Positions 33,208-42,373 of a stretch of DNA of 59,135 bases are shown piece by piece. The stretch is from Methanolacinia sp964465295. Lineage in GTDB: Archaea > Halobacteriota > Methanomicrobia > Methanomicrobiales > Methanomicrobiaceae. The notes under the pieces are model-generated. The model did not search any database. It was not told the DNA's origin and saw only the letters and a list, made by a program, of their open reading frames with translations. Both the position numbers and the translations under genes were made by a program. The stretch is taken from positions 1 to 59,135 of the forward strand of contig CAYXKC010000004.1 in the NCBI GenBank assembly GCA_964465295.1, given 5' to 3'. Position 1 is the stretch's first letter. Each line of letters begins with the position of its first letter.

Positions 33208-34014
33208 ATGTCCGAAAAGCGATATGTTCACGGCTACTCCGAAACCGAATCGGAGAGGCTCTCCATACAGGCGGCGACACTGAACGGGCTTTTATACGGG
33301 GATACGTCCTATCCTCCGGGATCGCTTGTATTGGAAGCCGGATGCGGTACTGGTGCACAAACTCCTGCAATCGCAGCAAACAGCCCCGGAGCAAAAATAA
33401 TCTCCGTCGATATCTCCCCTGAATCCGTTGCTGTCGCAAAAGAGAGGTCTTCTGGCGGAAAGACCTGTGCAGACCACCTTAACTGCGATATATTCCGCCT
33501 TCCCTTTGCGGATCAGACCTTCGATCATATCTTCGTCTGCTTTGTCCTCGAGCATCTTTTCGACCCTGAAAACGCCCTTTCCCGCCTCATGGCGGTCTTA
33601 AAGCCCGGGGGAACGATTACTATAATCGAGGGCGATCACGGTTCGGCCTTCTTTTACCCGGAGAGCCCTGCGGCAAGGCGGAATATCCGGTGCCTCATCG
33701 AACTGCAGGCAAAGTCCTGTGGTGATGCTCTGATCGGCAGAAGACTGTATCCGCTTCTGATCTCTGCAGGGTTTGAATCAGTTACGGTTTCGCCAAGGAC
33801 TGTCTATGCCGACTCCTCGATGCCTGCCCTTGTCGAGGATTTTACGAAAAATATCTTTATTTCGATGGTGGAGGGTGTCGGCGAAGATGCCGTATCCTCC
33901 GGGATGATCTCAGCGGATGAGTGGGAAGAAGGAATCCGCGATCTCTACCGGACTGCCGGAGACGACGGAAGCTTATGCTACACCTTCTTCAAGGCATCCG
34001 GAACGAAGCTTTAA
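33208..34014 (+). CDS. Class I SAM-dependent methyltransferase
   Basis: A 268-residue methyltransferase. Motif I LVLEAGCGTGAQT, motif II IISVDIS, motif III LNCDIFRLPFADQTFDHIFVCFVLEHL (in pieces), then LKPGGTITIIEGDH. The C-terminal part (YADSSMPALVEDF) resembles the ubiE-like family that methylates small molecules. Substrate unknown. The ATG is preceded by the TGTACA dyad, suggesting regulation. A polyferredoxin membrane gene begins 46 bases later on the same strand. Confidence 0.88.
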   Translation: MSEKRYVHGYSETESERLSIQAATLNGLLYGDTSYPPGSLVLEAGCGTGAQTPAIAANSPGAKIISVDISPESVAVAKERSSGGKTCADHLNCDIFRLPFADQTFDHIFVCFVLEHLFDPENALSRLMAVLKPGGTITIIEGDHGSAFFYPESPAARRNIRCLIELQAKSCGDALIGRRLYPLLISAGFESVTVSPRTVYADSSMPALVEDFTKNIFISMVEGVGEDAVSSGMISADEWEEGIRDLYRTAGDDGSLCYTFFKASGTKL

Positions 34015-34060
34015 GCAAGGGATATATCCTTCAAAGAACATTTTTATTTGTCTGGTTATT

Positions 34061-34780
34061 ATGAAAAGAGAGAACGTTAGAAGAACCGTCATCACGATAT
34101 CGGCATTCCTGATGCCGCTTACAATCTATTTCATCTCGCCTGTAGTCATACTCATGGCCGCTTCAGAGGGAATAATAAATTCAAGTGCGATGATCTTTTT
34201 CATCCTGTTCATCGCCTCCCTGTTCATCGGCAGGATCTGGTGCGGGTGGCTCTGTCCCACCGGGGGTCTGCAGGACGCAGTCGCCGCAGGAAGCAGGAAG
34301 AAGGCATCCGGCGGATGGAAGGACTATATCAAGTTCGCATTCTTCATACCATGGATAATGCTGATATTCTGGTCATTTATCGAAGCAGGTGGAATTAAGG
34401 GTGCAGAATTCTTTTACGGGGCAGAAGAGGGGATATTCCCGGAGATTCTCTATGTCTATCTGGTAATTGTAATCGCGGTCACGATCCTCACCTTTGCTCT
34501 TGGAAGACGCACTTTCTGCAGGTACCTCTGCCCAATCGCCGTGATAATGATCATCGGCAGGAAGATAGGCAACGCACTCCGTATCCCCGGCTTAAAGCTT
34601 ACGGCTGTTCCTGAAAATTGTGTCGACTGCGGGAGGTGCGATTCCGCCTGCAGCATGGGACTACCCGTATCAAAGATGGTAAAAGAGAATAAAACGGAAA
34701 ACCGCGAATGCCTGCTCTGCGGCGCCTGCGTTGACGCCTGTAAAAAAGACGCGATAAAGATCGGGTTCGGGCGAAGATAG
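34061..34780 (+). CDS. NapH/RdxA-like 4Fe-4S membrane protein
   Basis: A 239-residue membrane protein with about four to five hydrophobic helices. Two CxxxCP motifs face the same side (RIWCGWLCPTGG and TFCRYLCPIA), the hallmark of NapH/RdxA-type proteins. The C-terminal ferredoxin domain has CVDCGRCDSACSMGLP and CLLCGACVDACKKDAI for two [4Fe-4S] clusters. It probably passes electrons across or along the membrane; partner unknown. Start: ATG 34061, since upstream in-frame codons overlap the methyltransferase. Confidence 0.88.
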   Translation: MKRENVRRTVITISAFLMPLTIYFISPVVILMAASEGIINSSAMIFFILFIASLFIGRIWCGWLCPTGGLQDAVAAGSRKKASGGWKDYIKFAFFIPWIMLIFWSFIEAGGIKGAEFFYGAEEGIFPEILYVYLVIVIAVTILTFALGRRTFCRYLCPIAVIMIIGRKIGNALRIPGLKLTAVPENCVDCGRCDSACSMGLPVSKMVKENKTENRECLLCGACVDACKKDAIKIGFGRR

Positions 34781-34823
34781 GGGCTTTTGCCATGGATCTT
34801 CCGGCACTTTTTTTCCGGGGAGA

Positions 34824-35063
34824 TTATCCGCCGAATAACCTCAGGATTACTGCTGCAACACTGCCTGCGCCCGCACCGATTCCTGCCGAGACCTGGCGAT
34901 CGGATAAGACCCCCGGCCCTGCAGGCGGATTCTGTCTCTCGAGTACGGCGACTCTCTTTTCAAGCTCTTTTCCACCTGATTTTAGCCCTTCAATCTCAGC
35001 GCGAATCCATTTAACGTCCCTGTTGGTCTCGATTATCTTTTCAAACATCTCGTCGCGGTGCAT
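34824..35063 (-). CDS. Small coiled-coil protein with C-terminal membrane anchor
   Basis: A 79-residue protein. Residues ~1-45 form an amphipathic coiled coil (FEKIIETNRDVKWIRAEIEGLKSGGKELEKRVAVLERQ, in pieces). After PPAGPG the tail GIGAGAGSVAAVILRLFGG is hydrophobic enough for a membrane helix. GGAGGG lies about 9 bases before the ATG. It follows the 167-residue gene by 60 bases. Function unknown; similar short coil-plus-anchor proteins occur in phage-like modules and elsewhere. Confidence 0.68.
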   Translation of the reverse strand: MHRDEMFEKIIETNRDVKWIRAEIEGLKSGGKELEKRVAVLERQNPPAGPGVLSDRQVSAGIGAGAGSVAAVILRLFGG

Positions 35064-35123
35064 CTCAAAACCCTCCGGAAAAATGATCTCCGGGGATCTC
35101 TCCCCGAAAAATCTTCCCGGCCT

Positions 35124-35627
35124 TCAGGCCAGGGCAGGCACCGAATCCGCCCAGTTCTCAACCGTGTCGCGGATCGGGTCGGCTTCGTAGCCCGAGATTC
35201 TCACTTTTGTCCGTGTGAATGTCACGTAATAGATGTCGCTGTTTGCGTCGTGGCATTTCAGCTGACAGTACCATGTGTCGTTTCCGGAATCGCGGATGGG
35301 ATCTCCGCCGACTGCAGTTGCAAGATCGCCGTCTGCAAGAATTGCGGTCGATGCGCCGTCCATTGCGGATACCGACGGGCACTTTACGGAGAGCGTTCCC
35401 ACTCTCTCACCGGCGATATCCTCGAACACCACCTTTGCGATATAGTGTTCGCGGTTCTTTACGACACCGGGGATGCTGACACCGGCTTCGGTGTATGCCG
35501 TGCACCCGAAGGGATTGTCGTCGATTACGGACTGGATGATCGCAGAAAAGGTTGTCAGGTCTGCGATTGGGTTTGCAAGTTCACGAACTGCACTTTTTGA
35601 ATTGCTGGTCTCAATAAAATCGGCCAT
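35124..35627 (-). CDS. Conserved methanogen protein of unknown function
   Basis: A 167-residue β-rich protein. The ATG at 35627 has GGTGAG before it. Segments: SAIIQSVIDDNPFGCTAYTEAG, KNREHYIAKVVFEDIAGERVGTLSVKC, AILADGDLATAVGG, WYCQLKCHDANSDIYYVTFTRTKVRISGY, WADSVPALA at the end. No known domain is recognised. The regular strand pattern and short length would fit a virion or surface-fibre-like protein, but that is speculation. It forms a probable pair with the coiled-coil gene downstream. Confidence 0.7.
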   Translation of the reverse strand: MADFIETSNSKSAVRELANPIADLTTFSAIIQSVIDDNPFGCTAYTEAGVSIPGVVKNREHYIAKVVFEDIAGERVGTLSVKCPSVSAMDGASTAILADGDLATAVGGDPIRDSGNDTWYCQLKCHDANSDIYYVTFTRTKVRISGYEADPIRDTVENWADSVPALA

Positions 35628-35791
35628 TCTTCTCTCACCTACTATGTCTTCAATATTGCCGTCCGGGGGAGCAGGGTTACTGCGTCCCGGGCGACATAAC
35701 ATAGTTGTGCGGCCGGGTTTATACCGGGACTCCATGTCCGGTGCGAAAGTTAAAAAAGGAATATTCAGGTCTTATTTTTATATCTGGGTTG

Positions 35792-37665
35792 TTATTTCTC
35801 TTTTCTGCGTGCAAGAAGAACACCGGCGATCCCGGATGCCCCGAGTGCGGCAAGAATACCGAAACCGGGTGTCGCCTTCGCCTGACCGTCAGGAACCATC
35901 GCTATGCTCACGGTCGCAGTTCCGCCGGGAAGTACATTCTCCCTGTCGCCGGCATCCGCGTAACCGGGCAGTCTCAGGAGGACGTCATGGGTTCCCGGTT
36001 CGACGTCTTTTATCGTCAGGGGTGTAATCCCCCTGTATTCGTTGTCCAGGAATGCGTTTGCCCCGGAGGGAGTCGAAGATATGGCGATCTCTCCTCTTAC
36101 TGGTTCTGATATCAAAACGAGGTTCGCGGTGACCGTCTGTGTCTGCCCGCTGACGGCTGTTACTACCCGGTCGTAGTCGCGGTATCCGACATGTTCGACA
36201 GAAACCTTATAGGTCCCGGGGTTTACGTTCAGCGTGAATGCACCAGGAATTCCTTCGTCGTTCGTCTTTCCCGAGTATCTTCCGTCAAGGTAAACTTCGG
36301 CCTCCCCGGGGTACGAGACGACCCTGATGTACCCCATTCCGGGTGCTGACGGTTTCAGGGTCCCGTGAACGGTCATTACTGCCCCGGCCTTTACATATTG
36401 CGTCGTCGTCCAGTCGCGGTATCCCGGGGCGGTGAGCCGGATATCGTGGTTTCCTGCTGTGAGATCATTAACCGTAACTGCGGTAATTCCGGCACGTTTA
36501 CCGTCGACATAGGCATAGGCGTTGTCGGGCTCGGATGTGATCATAAGAGAGCCGTAGCTGGTCTTCGGCTGGAGGCTGTAGCTGCGGGTGACGGTCTGGC
36601 CGGCCGAAATAATCACGGTCTCGGCTGTTGCAGTATAACCGCTCTTGTCGACCTGGACACCGTATGTCGCAGGGGAGAGCGAGATCGAGAACGGGGTCGT
36701 TCCCCTGAATTTCTTGTCGATATATACCGATCCCCCTGAAGGTGTCGAGTAGATGTTCAGCGTCCCTGATGCAGACGGCCCTGTCTGGAGTGTAATATAT
36801 ACATCGACCTTCCCGCCGGGCCCGGGGGGAGAGGGCAGATTCTGCGAGACGGTGTTGTACCCGGATTTTGAGACCCTTATGGTTTTAAAGGGTGCCATAT
36901 CGGTTTTGTATTCGACCGAAAGGCTTCCTCCGGAGGTGGAGCCTTTGTAAACACCGTCGAAGTACACCTCTGCCCTGTCGACGTTGCAGCGTACAATATA
37001 CCAGCCAGTACCGGGAGTCGGCATCGGTGTTGCTGTCTTTGTCGGTGTTATGGTATGCGTTGGGGTCGGTGTTTTTGTCGTAGGCGTGGGTGTCGCCGTT
37101 GTCGGAGTTGGAGTAGCTGTAGTNNNNNNNNNNNNNNNNNNNNNNNNNNNNNNNNNNNNNNNNNNNNNNNNNNNNNNNNNNNNNNNNNNNNNNNNNNNNN
37201 NNNNNNNNNNNNNNNNNNNNNNNGTGTTTTTGTCGTAGGCGTGGGTGTCGCCGTTGTCGGAGTTGGAGTAGCTGTAGTTGGTGTTGGTGGTGCCGTAGTA
37301 GGTGTTGGAGTTGCAGTCGTCGGTTCTGTTGTCGGTTTTTCGGTGGCAACCGCCTCAAGCACCAGGGATACCGCCGCCTGTTCTGCAGGCTGCAGGGTTA
37401 CGGATTTTTCGGCGGGCTTATAGCCTTCTTTTGTTACCTTTACGATATGAGTGCCTGCAGTCGTCTCAAAGCCCATAAGCGGGGTTGTACCGATCGCTTT
37501 TCCGTCAAAAAGTATCGCGGCACCTGTGGGTGTCGACGTAATCGTGATGTAGCTCATCGCAGGAAGCGAAGGCGTTTCTTCTTCTGTTTCGGCTGCTGAA
37601 GCGGGGAAGAACAGGATAACCGCCGCTGCCATGAATAACAGAAAGAGTGTAGTGACTCTCCTCAT
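35792..37665 (-). CDS. PEGA-domain surface protein with PGF-CTERM, split by gap
   Basis: One gene broken by 100 Ns (37124-37223). The N-terminal part has a signal peptide (MRRVTTLFLLFMAAAVILFFPASA) and one PEGA repeat (YITITSTPTGAAILFDGK...). A Thr/Pro linker of TPTPTTA repeats spans the gap. The C-terminal part has about five more PEGA repeats (e.g. GTLNIYSTPSGGSVYIDKKF) and ends with ATPGFGIL, a hydrophobic helix and RRKEK, a PGF-CTERM sorting signal for archaeosortase A. The bases on both sides of the Ns are the same 55 bases; if overlapped once, the frame is continuous (1719 bases, 572 residues). Likely S-layer-associated. Confidence 0.85.
37124..37223. other. Assembly gap (100 N) with identical 55-base flanks
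   Basis: Bases 37069-37123 and 37224-37278 are identical, which suggests the two contigs overlap here or end in a tandem repeat. The gap lies in the Thr/Pro-rich linker of the PEGA gene. Confidence 0.9.
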
Positions 37666-37731
37666 TTTGATCACAGATTAAAATAGTATAATGTTATTAG
37701 AGTTTATTGGAATGAACCGGTGAGACAATCG

Positions 37732-38484
37732 TTATTTATCCTTTGAGGGACCCAGTGCTCTTTTTAGTTTATATCCGGCAATATCTGCACACTGGAGCAG
37801 GTAATCGGCCATTGTAGAGAGTTTAAGTTTGCTCTGGCCTTCCTCCCGGTCCCTGAATGTAAAAGGGATCTCCTTTGCACTCTTCCAGTGCCCTTTCCCT
37901 AAAACCTCCATTAGAATTTTGTAACCCCGGGGCTTCATCTCCGCACCCGAGACTACATCCTTCTTTATTGCAAAGAATCCGCTTACGGGGTCGGTAATAG
38001 ATGGGAAGAGCATTCTCCCGAAAACAGTCGCTCCAAGTGATATAATCCTTCTTTTAAGAGGCCAGTTTACGATATCGCCGCCATTCGTATAGCGGCTGCC
38101 GACAACGACATCGAACCCTTCGTTCTTTATTGACAAATAGAATTCAGGGATAAGATCGACCGGATGTGAAAAATCCGCGTCTATCACCTGTAATATATCG
38201 GCCATTGCCTTATCAAATCCCTCTACAACCGACTGGGAAAGGCCGTGATCCAACTCCCTGACAATAAGGTGCAGGTTCTCCATCGTCTCCTGCATATCAT
38301 GGATATACTCTTTCGTCTTATCCGAAGAATCGTCGTCTACTACAAGAATCTCTGTAGAAATACCCGCATTTCTGCATGTATTTTCAACACTCGCGGCAAT
38401 CTGCCTGATATTCTCCTCTTCATTGAAGGTTGGAATAATTACTGTAAGATCATAGACCGTTCGTTTATCGTCGTCTTTTATCAT
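37732..38484 (-). CDS. GT2 glycosyltransferase (dolichyl-phosphate sugar synthase-like)
   Basis: A 250-residue enzyme of the DPM1-like class. LTVIIPTFNEEENI, VVDDDSSDKT, DADFSHPVDLIPEF (the D-x-D-like metal site) and VVGSRYTNGGDIVNWPLKRRI are the usual motifs; FTFRDREEGQSKLKL closes the domain. Members transfer a sugar from a nucleotide to dolichyl phosphate. No membrane helices follow. AAAGGATC lies before ATG 38484. Next gene, divergent, is a GT39-like transferase that could use its product. Confidence 0.9.
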   Translation of the reverse strand: MIKDDDKRTVYDLTVIIPTFNEEENIRQIAASVENTCRNAGISTEILVVDDDSSDKTKEYIHDMQETMENLHLIVRELDHGLSQSVVEGFDKAMADILQVIDADFSHPVDLIPEFYLSIKNEGFDVVVGSRYTNGGDIVNWPLKRRIISLGATVFGRMLFPSITDPVSGFFAIKKDVVSGAEMKPRGYKILMEVLGKGHWKSAKEIPFTFRDREEGQSKLKLSTMADYLLQCADIAGYKLKRALGPSKDK

Positions 38485-38655
38485 TTCGATCCTTTTATAA
38501 CAATAATATTGGCAGGATAAGTGGTAAAGTGTTGTCATCCTTCCTGTTCGCGCAGCCTGGACAGTTCAGTTAATATGAAATGGTTGTATAGACCGGGATT
38601 TTCGGATTTTAAATAATTTTATTAGAATGGCTAATAGATACTCTGTTGAATTAGA

Positions 38656-40179
38656 ATGGGCGCAAAAAAAAGCAGAAAGAGTGTGGGGAAGAAAAGCCCT
38701 CAGCATGAGGAGAAAAATGAGGAATATGTCGTTGAATCCTTTGGAGACCTGAATCCGGGGAATCTTAAGAACGTTATTTTGAAAAACCGGTATTCACAGG
38801 CCCTGCTGGTTCTGTTTGGCGTCGGGTTTATCCTGAGATTCTTCAACCTGGGGTTCAACTCACTATGGCTGGACGAAGCGACGACACTTACCTATGCGAT
38901 AAAGGGTTATTCGGGGATATGGAGTTCTGTTCAAAATGAGTTTCATCCGCCTCTTTTCTACTGGATTGAACATTTCATGCTCATATTCGGCGACAGCGAG
39001 TTTGTGCTCAGGTTTATGCCGGCCCTTTTCGGTGTTCTTGCAATCCCGGTCTTCTACCTGATCGGGCGTGAGGCCGTCGGACGCGAGGTGGGAATAATCG
39101 CCGCACTGCTGGTGACGGTTTCGCCTTTCCAGATATACTATTCGCAGGATGCCCGTTCGTATACGATGATTCTTCTCTTCTTCTCGATCTCACTTTTGGC
39201 CTATATCTACGCCCTGAAGAGCAGGGATCTGAAATGGTGGATAATATTCGGCATAGCATCAGCGGTTGCATTCTGGTCCCATTATTATACGATTATCGGG
39301 ACGGGTGTAATCATCCTTCATGCAGCGGTGTTCAATTACAGGGAAATAATTGAAGACGGCCGGTTCAGGAAGAAATTTTTACTTGCTATTGCGGCATTTG
39401 CGATAATCTCCATTCCGCTGCTGATGATTATATACGAAAGGTATCTTGCTCTTTCCGCCGGTGCACCAACATACGGTGTTCTCGGGGTGTCGCTGGTATA
39501 CTCGTCAATAATATCGTTTTCAGGATTTGAGGAGTGGATTGCAGTAATATTCAGTATTTTGTTTATTATTGGAGTTATCTATCTCTTCAGGAAAGATCTC
39601 TCTCTTACGACTTTGGTACTGGCTCTTCTCCTGGTACCGCTTTTATTCAGCGTCATTATATCTGCAAAGATAACGATGAATCCCAGGTACCTCATTTATC
39701 TTCTTCCCGCCTTCTATCTCGGGATCGCATCCTCATATATGCCCATAAAGGAGCTGATAAAGAACGATAAGATGATCTGTGTCTTTATGGCAGTCATTGT
39801 CCTCGTAAGCCTCCCGTTTATGATGACCTATTATACCGGTTACTCCAAGAACGACTGGAGAGGGTTTTCAGGGCAGCTTGAGAGCATAACCGAAGAGGGA
39901 GATATTATAGTCGTTCTTCCGGGCTATATGAAACAGCCTCTTGATTATTATTATTCCAATGTCAGCGACGGCACAATAGAGTTAACCGCCGATTCAGGAG
40001 CGGCTCTTGAAAAAATCCACACTTTATATCCCGGTAAAAACATCTTTTTTGTGGTTACAGGGGATATTTATGCTGCAAATCCGGCCGGAGATGCAGTTGA
40101 GTGGTTAAATGCCAATACCAAACCCCTGGGCCGGAATATGGGAATTAATGTTTTCGGGATTATTCCTGAAGACCAGTGA
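38656..40179 (+). CDS. GT39/ArnT-like membrane glycosyltransferase
   Basis: A 507-residue protein with about eleven to twelve membrane segments. The first extracellular loop has LWLDEATTLTYAI with the Asp-Glu pair typical of lipid-linked-sugar transferases. HPPLFYWIEHFMLIFGDSEFVLRFMPALFGVLAIPVFYLIGREAVGR (in pieces) is the family core, and a QDARSYTM segment follows. Such enzymes move a sugar from a polyprenyl phosphate to a protein or lipid. The N-terminus is Lys-rich and cytoplasmic. Located between the GT2 gene and the flippase-methyltransferase gene. Confidence 0.85.
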   Translation: MGAKKSRKSVGKKSPQHEEKNEEYVVESFGDLNPGNLKNVILKNRYSQALLVLFGVGFILRFFNLGFNSLWLDEATTLTYAIKGYSGIWSSVQNEFHPPLFYWIEHFMLIFGDSEFVLRFMPALFGVLAIPVFYLIGREAVGREVGIIAALLVTVSPFQIYYSQDARSYTMILLFFSISLLAYIYALKSRDLKWWIIFGIASAVAFWSHYYTIIGTGVIILHAAVFNYREIIEDGRFRKKFLLAIAAFAIISIPLLMIIYERYLALSAGAPTYGVLGVSLVYSSIISFSGFEEWIAVIFSILFIIGVIYLFRKDLSLTTLVLALLLVPLLFSVIISAKITMNPRYLIYLLPAFYLGIASSYMPIKELIKNDKMICVFMAVIVLVSLPFMMTYYTGYSKNDWRGFSGQLESITEEGDIIVVLPGYMKQPLDYYYSNVSDGTIELTADSGAALEKIHTLYPGKNIFFVVTGDIYAANPAGDAVEWLNANTKPLGRNMGINVFGIIPEDQ

Positions 40180-40204
40180 TCCCCCCACAAATATCCTCTT
40201 AATA

Positions 40205-41863
40205 CTACTTTTTTGCATAAAGAATCAAAGAAAGGCCGATGCCTGCTTTCTCAAATATGGCATCGAACTTTTTTGAGAGTGACAAAAGACATTCATTGTT
40301 GAAGAGTGCGAAGAAAGGGGATACGAAGAATATCGTCTTCGTCCTGGCGCACAAGAAATCTCCGAAAAGTTCCCTCAGTTCTTTTGGCGAATAGAACATT
40401 AGATGCGTCTCCCCGTAGTTTCTCCCGCGGCCGAAGAGATCCCACATCATCTCATATAATCCCCAGAATGAAAATTCATTCGGGGTGGTAATCACAATCC
40501 CCCCGCCCGGGCCGAGTATTCTTTTTATCTCGGAGATCATCTTTTCCGGGCTGATCAGGTGCTCGATAATCTCTGCGCAGATGATCTTGTTTGCAGTTTC
40601 AGGTTTTAGCGGCAAATATTCCGCGTCAGCGATGATATAATCCGCGTTGGGGATATTTTTTTCGCGTGCGAATTTGAGTGCGTTTCTGTTGAGGTCGATC
40701 CCAATCACCATCTTTGACCCCGACGCTCCCGTTTCACGAATCTGTACCCCGCTTCCGCACCCGATGTCAACCACAATATCGTCTTTTCCAATATCCAGAC
40801 CGGATTTGATCTCATCGGTTCTTCTCTGCTGCCAGTATTTCTGGACGAGAAGATCGGAGTTGTATGCCTTCTCGTCGATATCGCCTTCAATTGTATTGTA
40901 AAACTCGTTCAGCGACTCTTTTTCAAGGTCCTTCAAAAAGAACGATCTTATCCCGAGCATGTCGACGAGGACCTCGACGAACCTTGTCATAAGCGAGAAG
41001 CTTACCGCGTATACTCCGCTTATGCCCATAAGCGCAAAGAGACCGACTATTCCGGCCTCCTGGATGCCCCAGCCCGCCGGGGTCAGCGGTACAAACGAGA
41101 AGAGTGTCAGGAACGGGTTGAGAATCAGTGCGTCCGTAAACGAGATCTGGTGAATGTTCAGTGCAAGGGCTATGAAGAACCACTCGAGGCCCTTCAGTAT
41201 CCAGCCGGACACAGTTATGAGCAGAATATACCTGTAGTGCCTCTGGACTTTCCTGCTCTCCCGGCCGAGGTCGATTAACCTCTGCAGGGTCCTGAAATTT
41301 CCCGAGAACCTGATGATCCCTGCTGAAGGATACATTATGGCAATATATAAAACCAGAATCCCTGCCATCAGGATTAATGCGACAGCGAGAGTCTGGAGGG
41401 CGCTTCCCGAAAAGATGCTCGAGTATACGTAGACAATTCCCAGTGACGCGACTATGATCTTGAAGAAAAGGTCATAGATATATGTGCTGGTAATCGTAGC
41501 AAGACCGCTTTTAGTCGATATTCCATGTTTTTTGAGTGCATATGCGACAAAAAGGTAGCCGCTTCTTGCCGGAGTGAAATCGGAGGCAAGCATCCCTGCC
41601 ATGTGGGAGAAGAAGACAAATTTCAAACGGATTTTTTTATCGATATCGGTTAATATTCTCTTAATCCTGAAAGACATCAGGATATTGTTCAGCAGGTAAG
41701 CGAATATCGCGGGAACTATAAAGATGAGATTAATCCCGCCGATTATCTGCAGGATGTCCTGTATGCCTGAAATATAGAGGATAAGCGCTATTATAGAAAC
41801 TGCCAGAATATATTGAAAGATCCTGATAATCTTTCCGGATAGAATCTTTTCAGGCATTTTCAT
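40205..41863 (-). CDS. Flippase-like membrane domain fused to methyltransferase
   Basis: A 552-residue fusion. Residues 1-~320 are an LPG-synthase-TM/AglD-like membrane domain with about eight helices (DFTPARSGYLFVAYALKKHGIS, PLTPAGWGIQEAGIVGLFALMGIS). Residues ~345-552 are a class I methyltransferase: VVDIGCGSGVQIRE, IGIDLNRNALKFA, ADAEYLPL, CAEIIEHLISPEKM, GGGIVITTPNEFSFWG. There is a linker but no stop between. A membrane sugar-lipid protein carrying a methyltransferase suggests methylation of the glycan or lipid near the membrane (inference). No ribosome site is evident; start at 41863 or 41857. Confidence 0.87.
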   Translation of the reverse strand: MKMPEKILSGKIIRIFQYILAVSIIALILYISGIQDILQIIGGINLIFIVPAIFAYLLNNILMSFRIKRILTDIDKKIRLKFVFFSHMAGMLASDFTPARSGYLFVAYALKKHGISTKSGLATITSTYIYDLFFKIIVASLGIVYVYSSIFSGSALQTLAVALILMAGILVLYIAIMYPSAGIIRFSGNFRTLQRLIDLGRESRKVQRHYRYILLITVSGWILKGLEWFFIALALNIHQISFTDALILNPFLTLFSFVPLTPAGWGIQEAGIVGLFALMGISGVYAVSFSLMTRFVEVLVDMLGIRSFFLKDLEKESLNEFYNTIEGDIDEKAYNSDLLVQKYWQQRRTDEIKSGLDIGKDDIVVDIGCGSGVQIRETGASGSKMVIGIDLNRNALKFAREKNIPNADYIIADAEYLPLKPETANKIICAEIIEHLISPEKMISEIKRILGPGGGIVITTPNEFSFWGLYEMMWDLFGRGRNYGETHLMFYSPKELRELFGDFLCARTKTIFFVSPFFALFNNECLLSLSKKFDAIFEKAGIGLSLILYAKK

Positions 41864-41906
41864 TATGTTTGATTTTTATTCATTAATATAGTTCAGTTTA
41901 TATCGC

Positions 41907-42305
41907 TCAATGGGACTTACCAGAATCGAAGATCTCCTCGTCCTCCGCTCTCCACCGGGGATCGGCGATCGCCAGCAGTTCGAGGTCGGAGTCTCCCGTG
42001 GATTCGATCCACTGGACTGCTCCGGGAGGGATGTATACGGCCTGTCCGGCACACACATCTTCAGTCTCGTCGTCTATGTGCATGATTCCCCTACCTGAAA
42101 TTATGTAATAGATCTCCACCGAGCTTTTAAGCCTGTGCGGGATCGTCTTATCCTCTTTTCTCACGAAGGCGTGGGCAATGCCTGCATTCATAATAAGCCG
42201 CCCGTTTCCGCGCTCTTCCTCCCTGTCGGGGTGCAGGAGCTCGCAGAGTATGCACCCGTCTCCTGCAGTAAAATATTCAGCCTTTTTTGTATCCCTGATT
42301 ATCAA
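41907..42305 (-). CDS. Single-domain cupin protein
   Basis: A 132-residue cupin. SSVEIYYIISGRGIMHIDDETEDVCAGQAVYIPPGAVQWIEST (in pieces) contains both cupin motifs, with PPGAVQ in motif 2, although the usual metal His in motif 1 (HxH) is missing (KSSVEIYY). Cupin proteins bind metal or small ligands; this one may be a sensor or an isomerase. No operon partner; divergent from the cyclophilin gene. Confidence 0.85.
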   Translation of the reverse strand: MIIRDTKKAEYFTAGDGCILCELLHPDREEERGNGRLIMNAGIAHAFVRKEDKTIPHRLKSSVEIYYIISGRGIMHIDDETEDVCAGQAVYIPPGAVQWIESTGDSDLELLAIADPRWRAEDEEIFDSGKSH

Positions 42306-42373
42306 TGCCGGCCCTCCGGATGATTTATTTTTTGTACCTCAAGATACATAACAGTAAGACAGGAGAAGAAACA

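Noticed and set aside
37021..37330. Short repeated units that could suggest a CRISPR or minisatellite locus
   Set aside because: They encode a Thr/Pro-rich linker of the PEGA protein in one frame; there are no spacers or cas genes.
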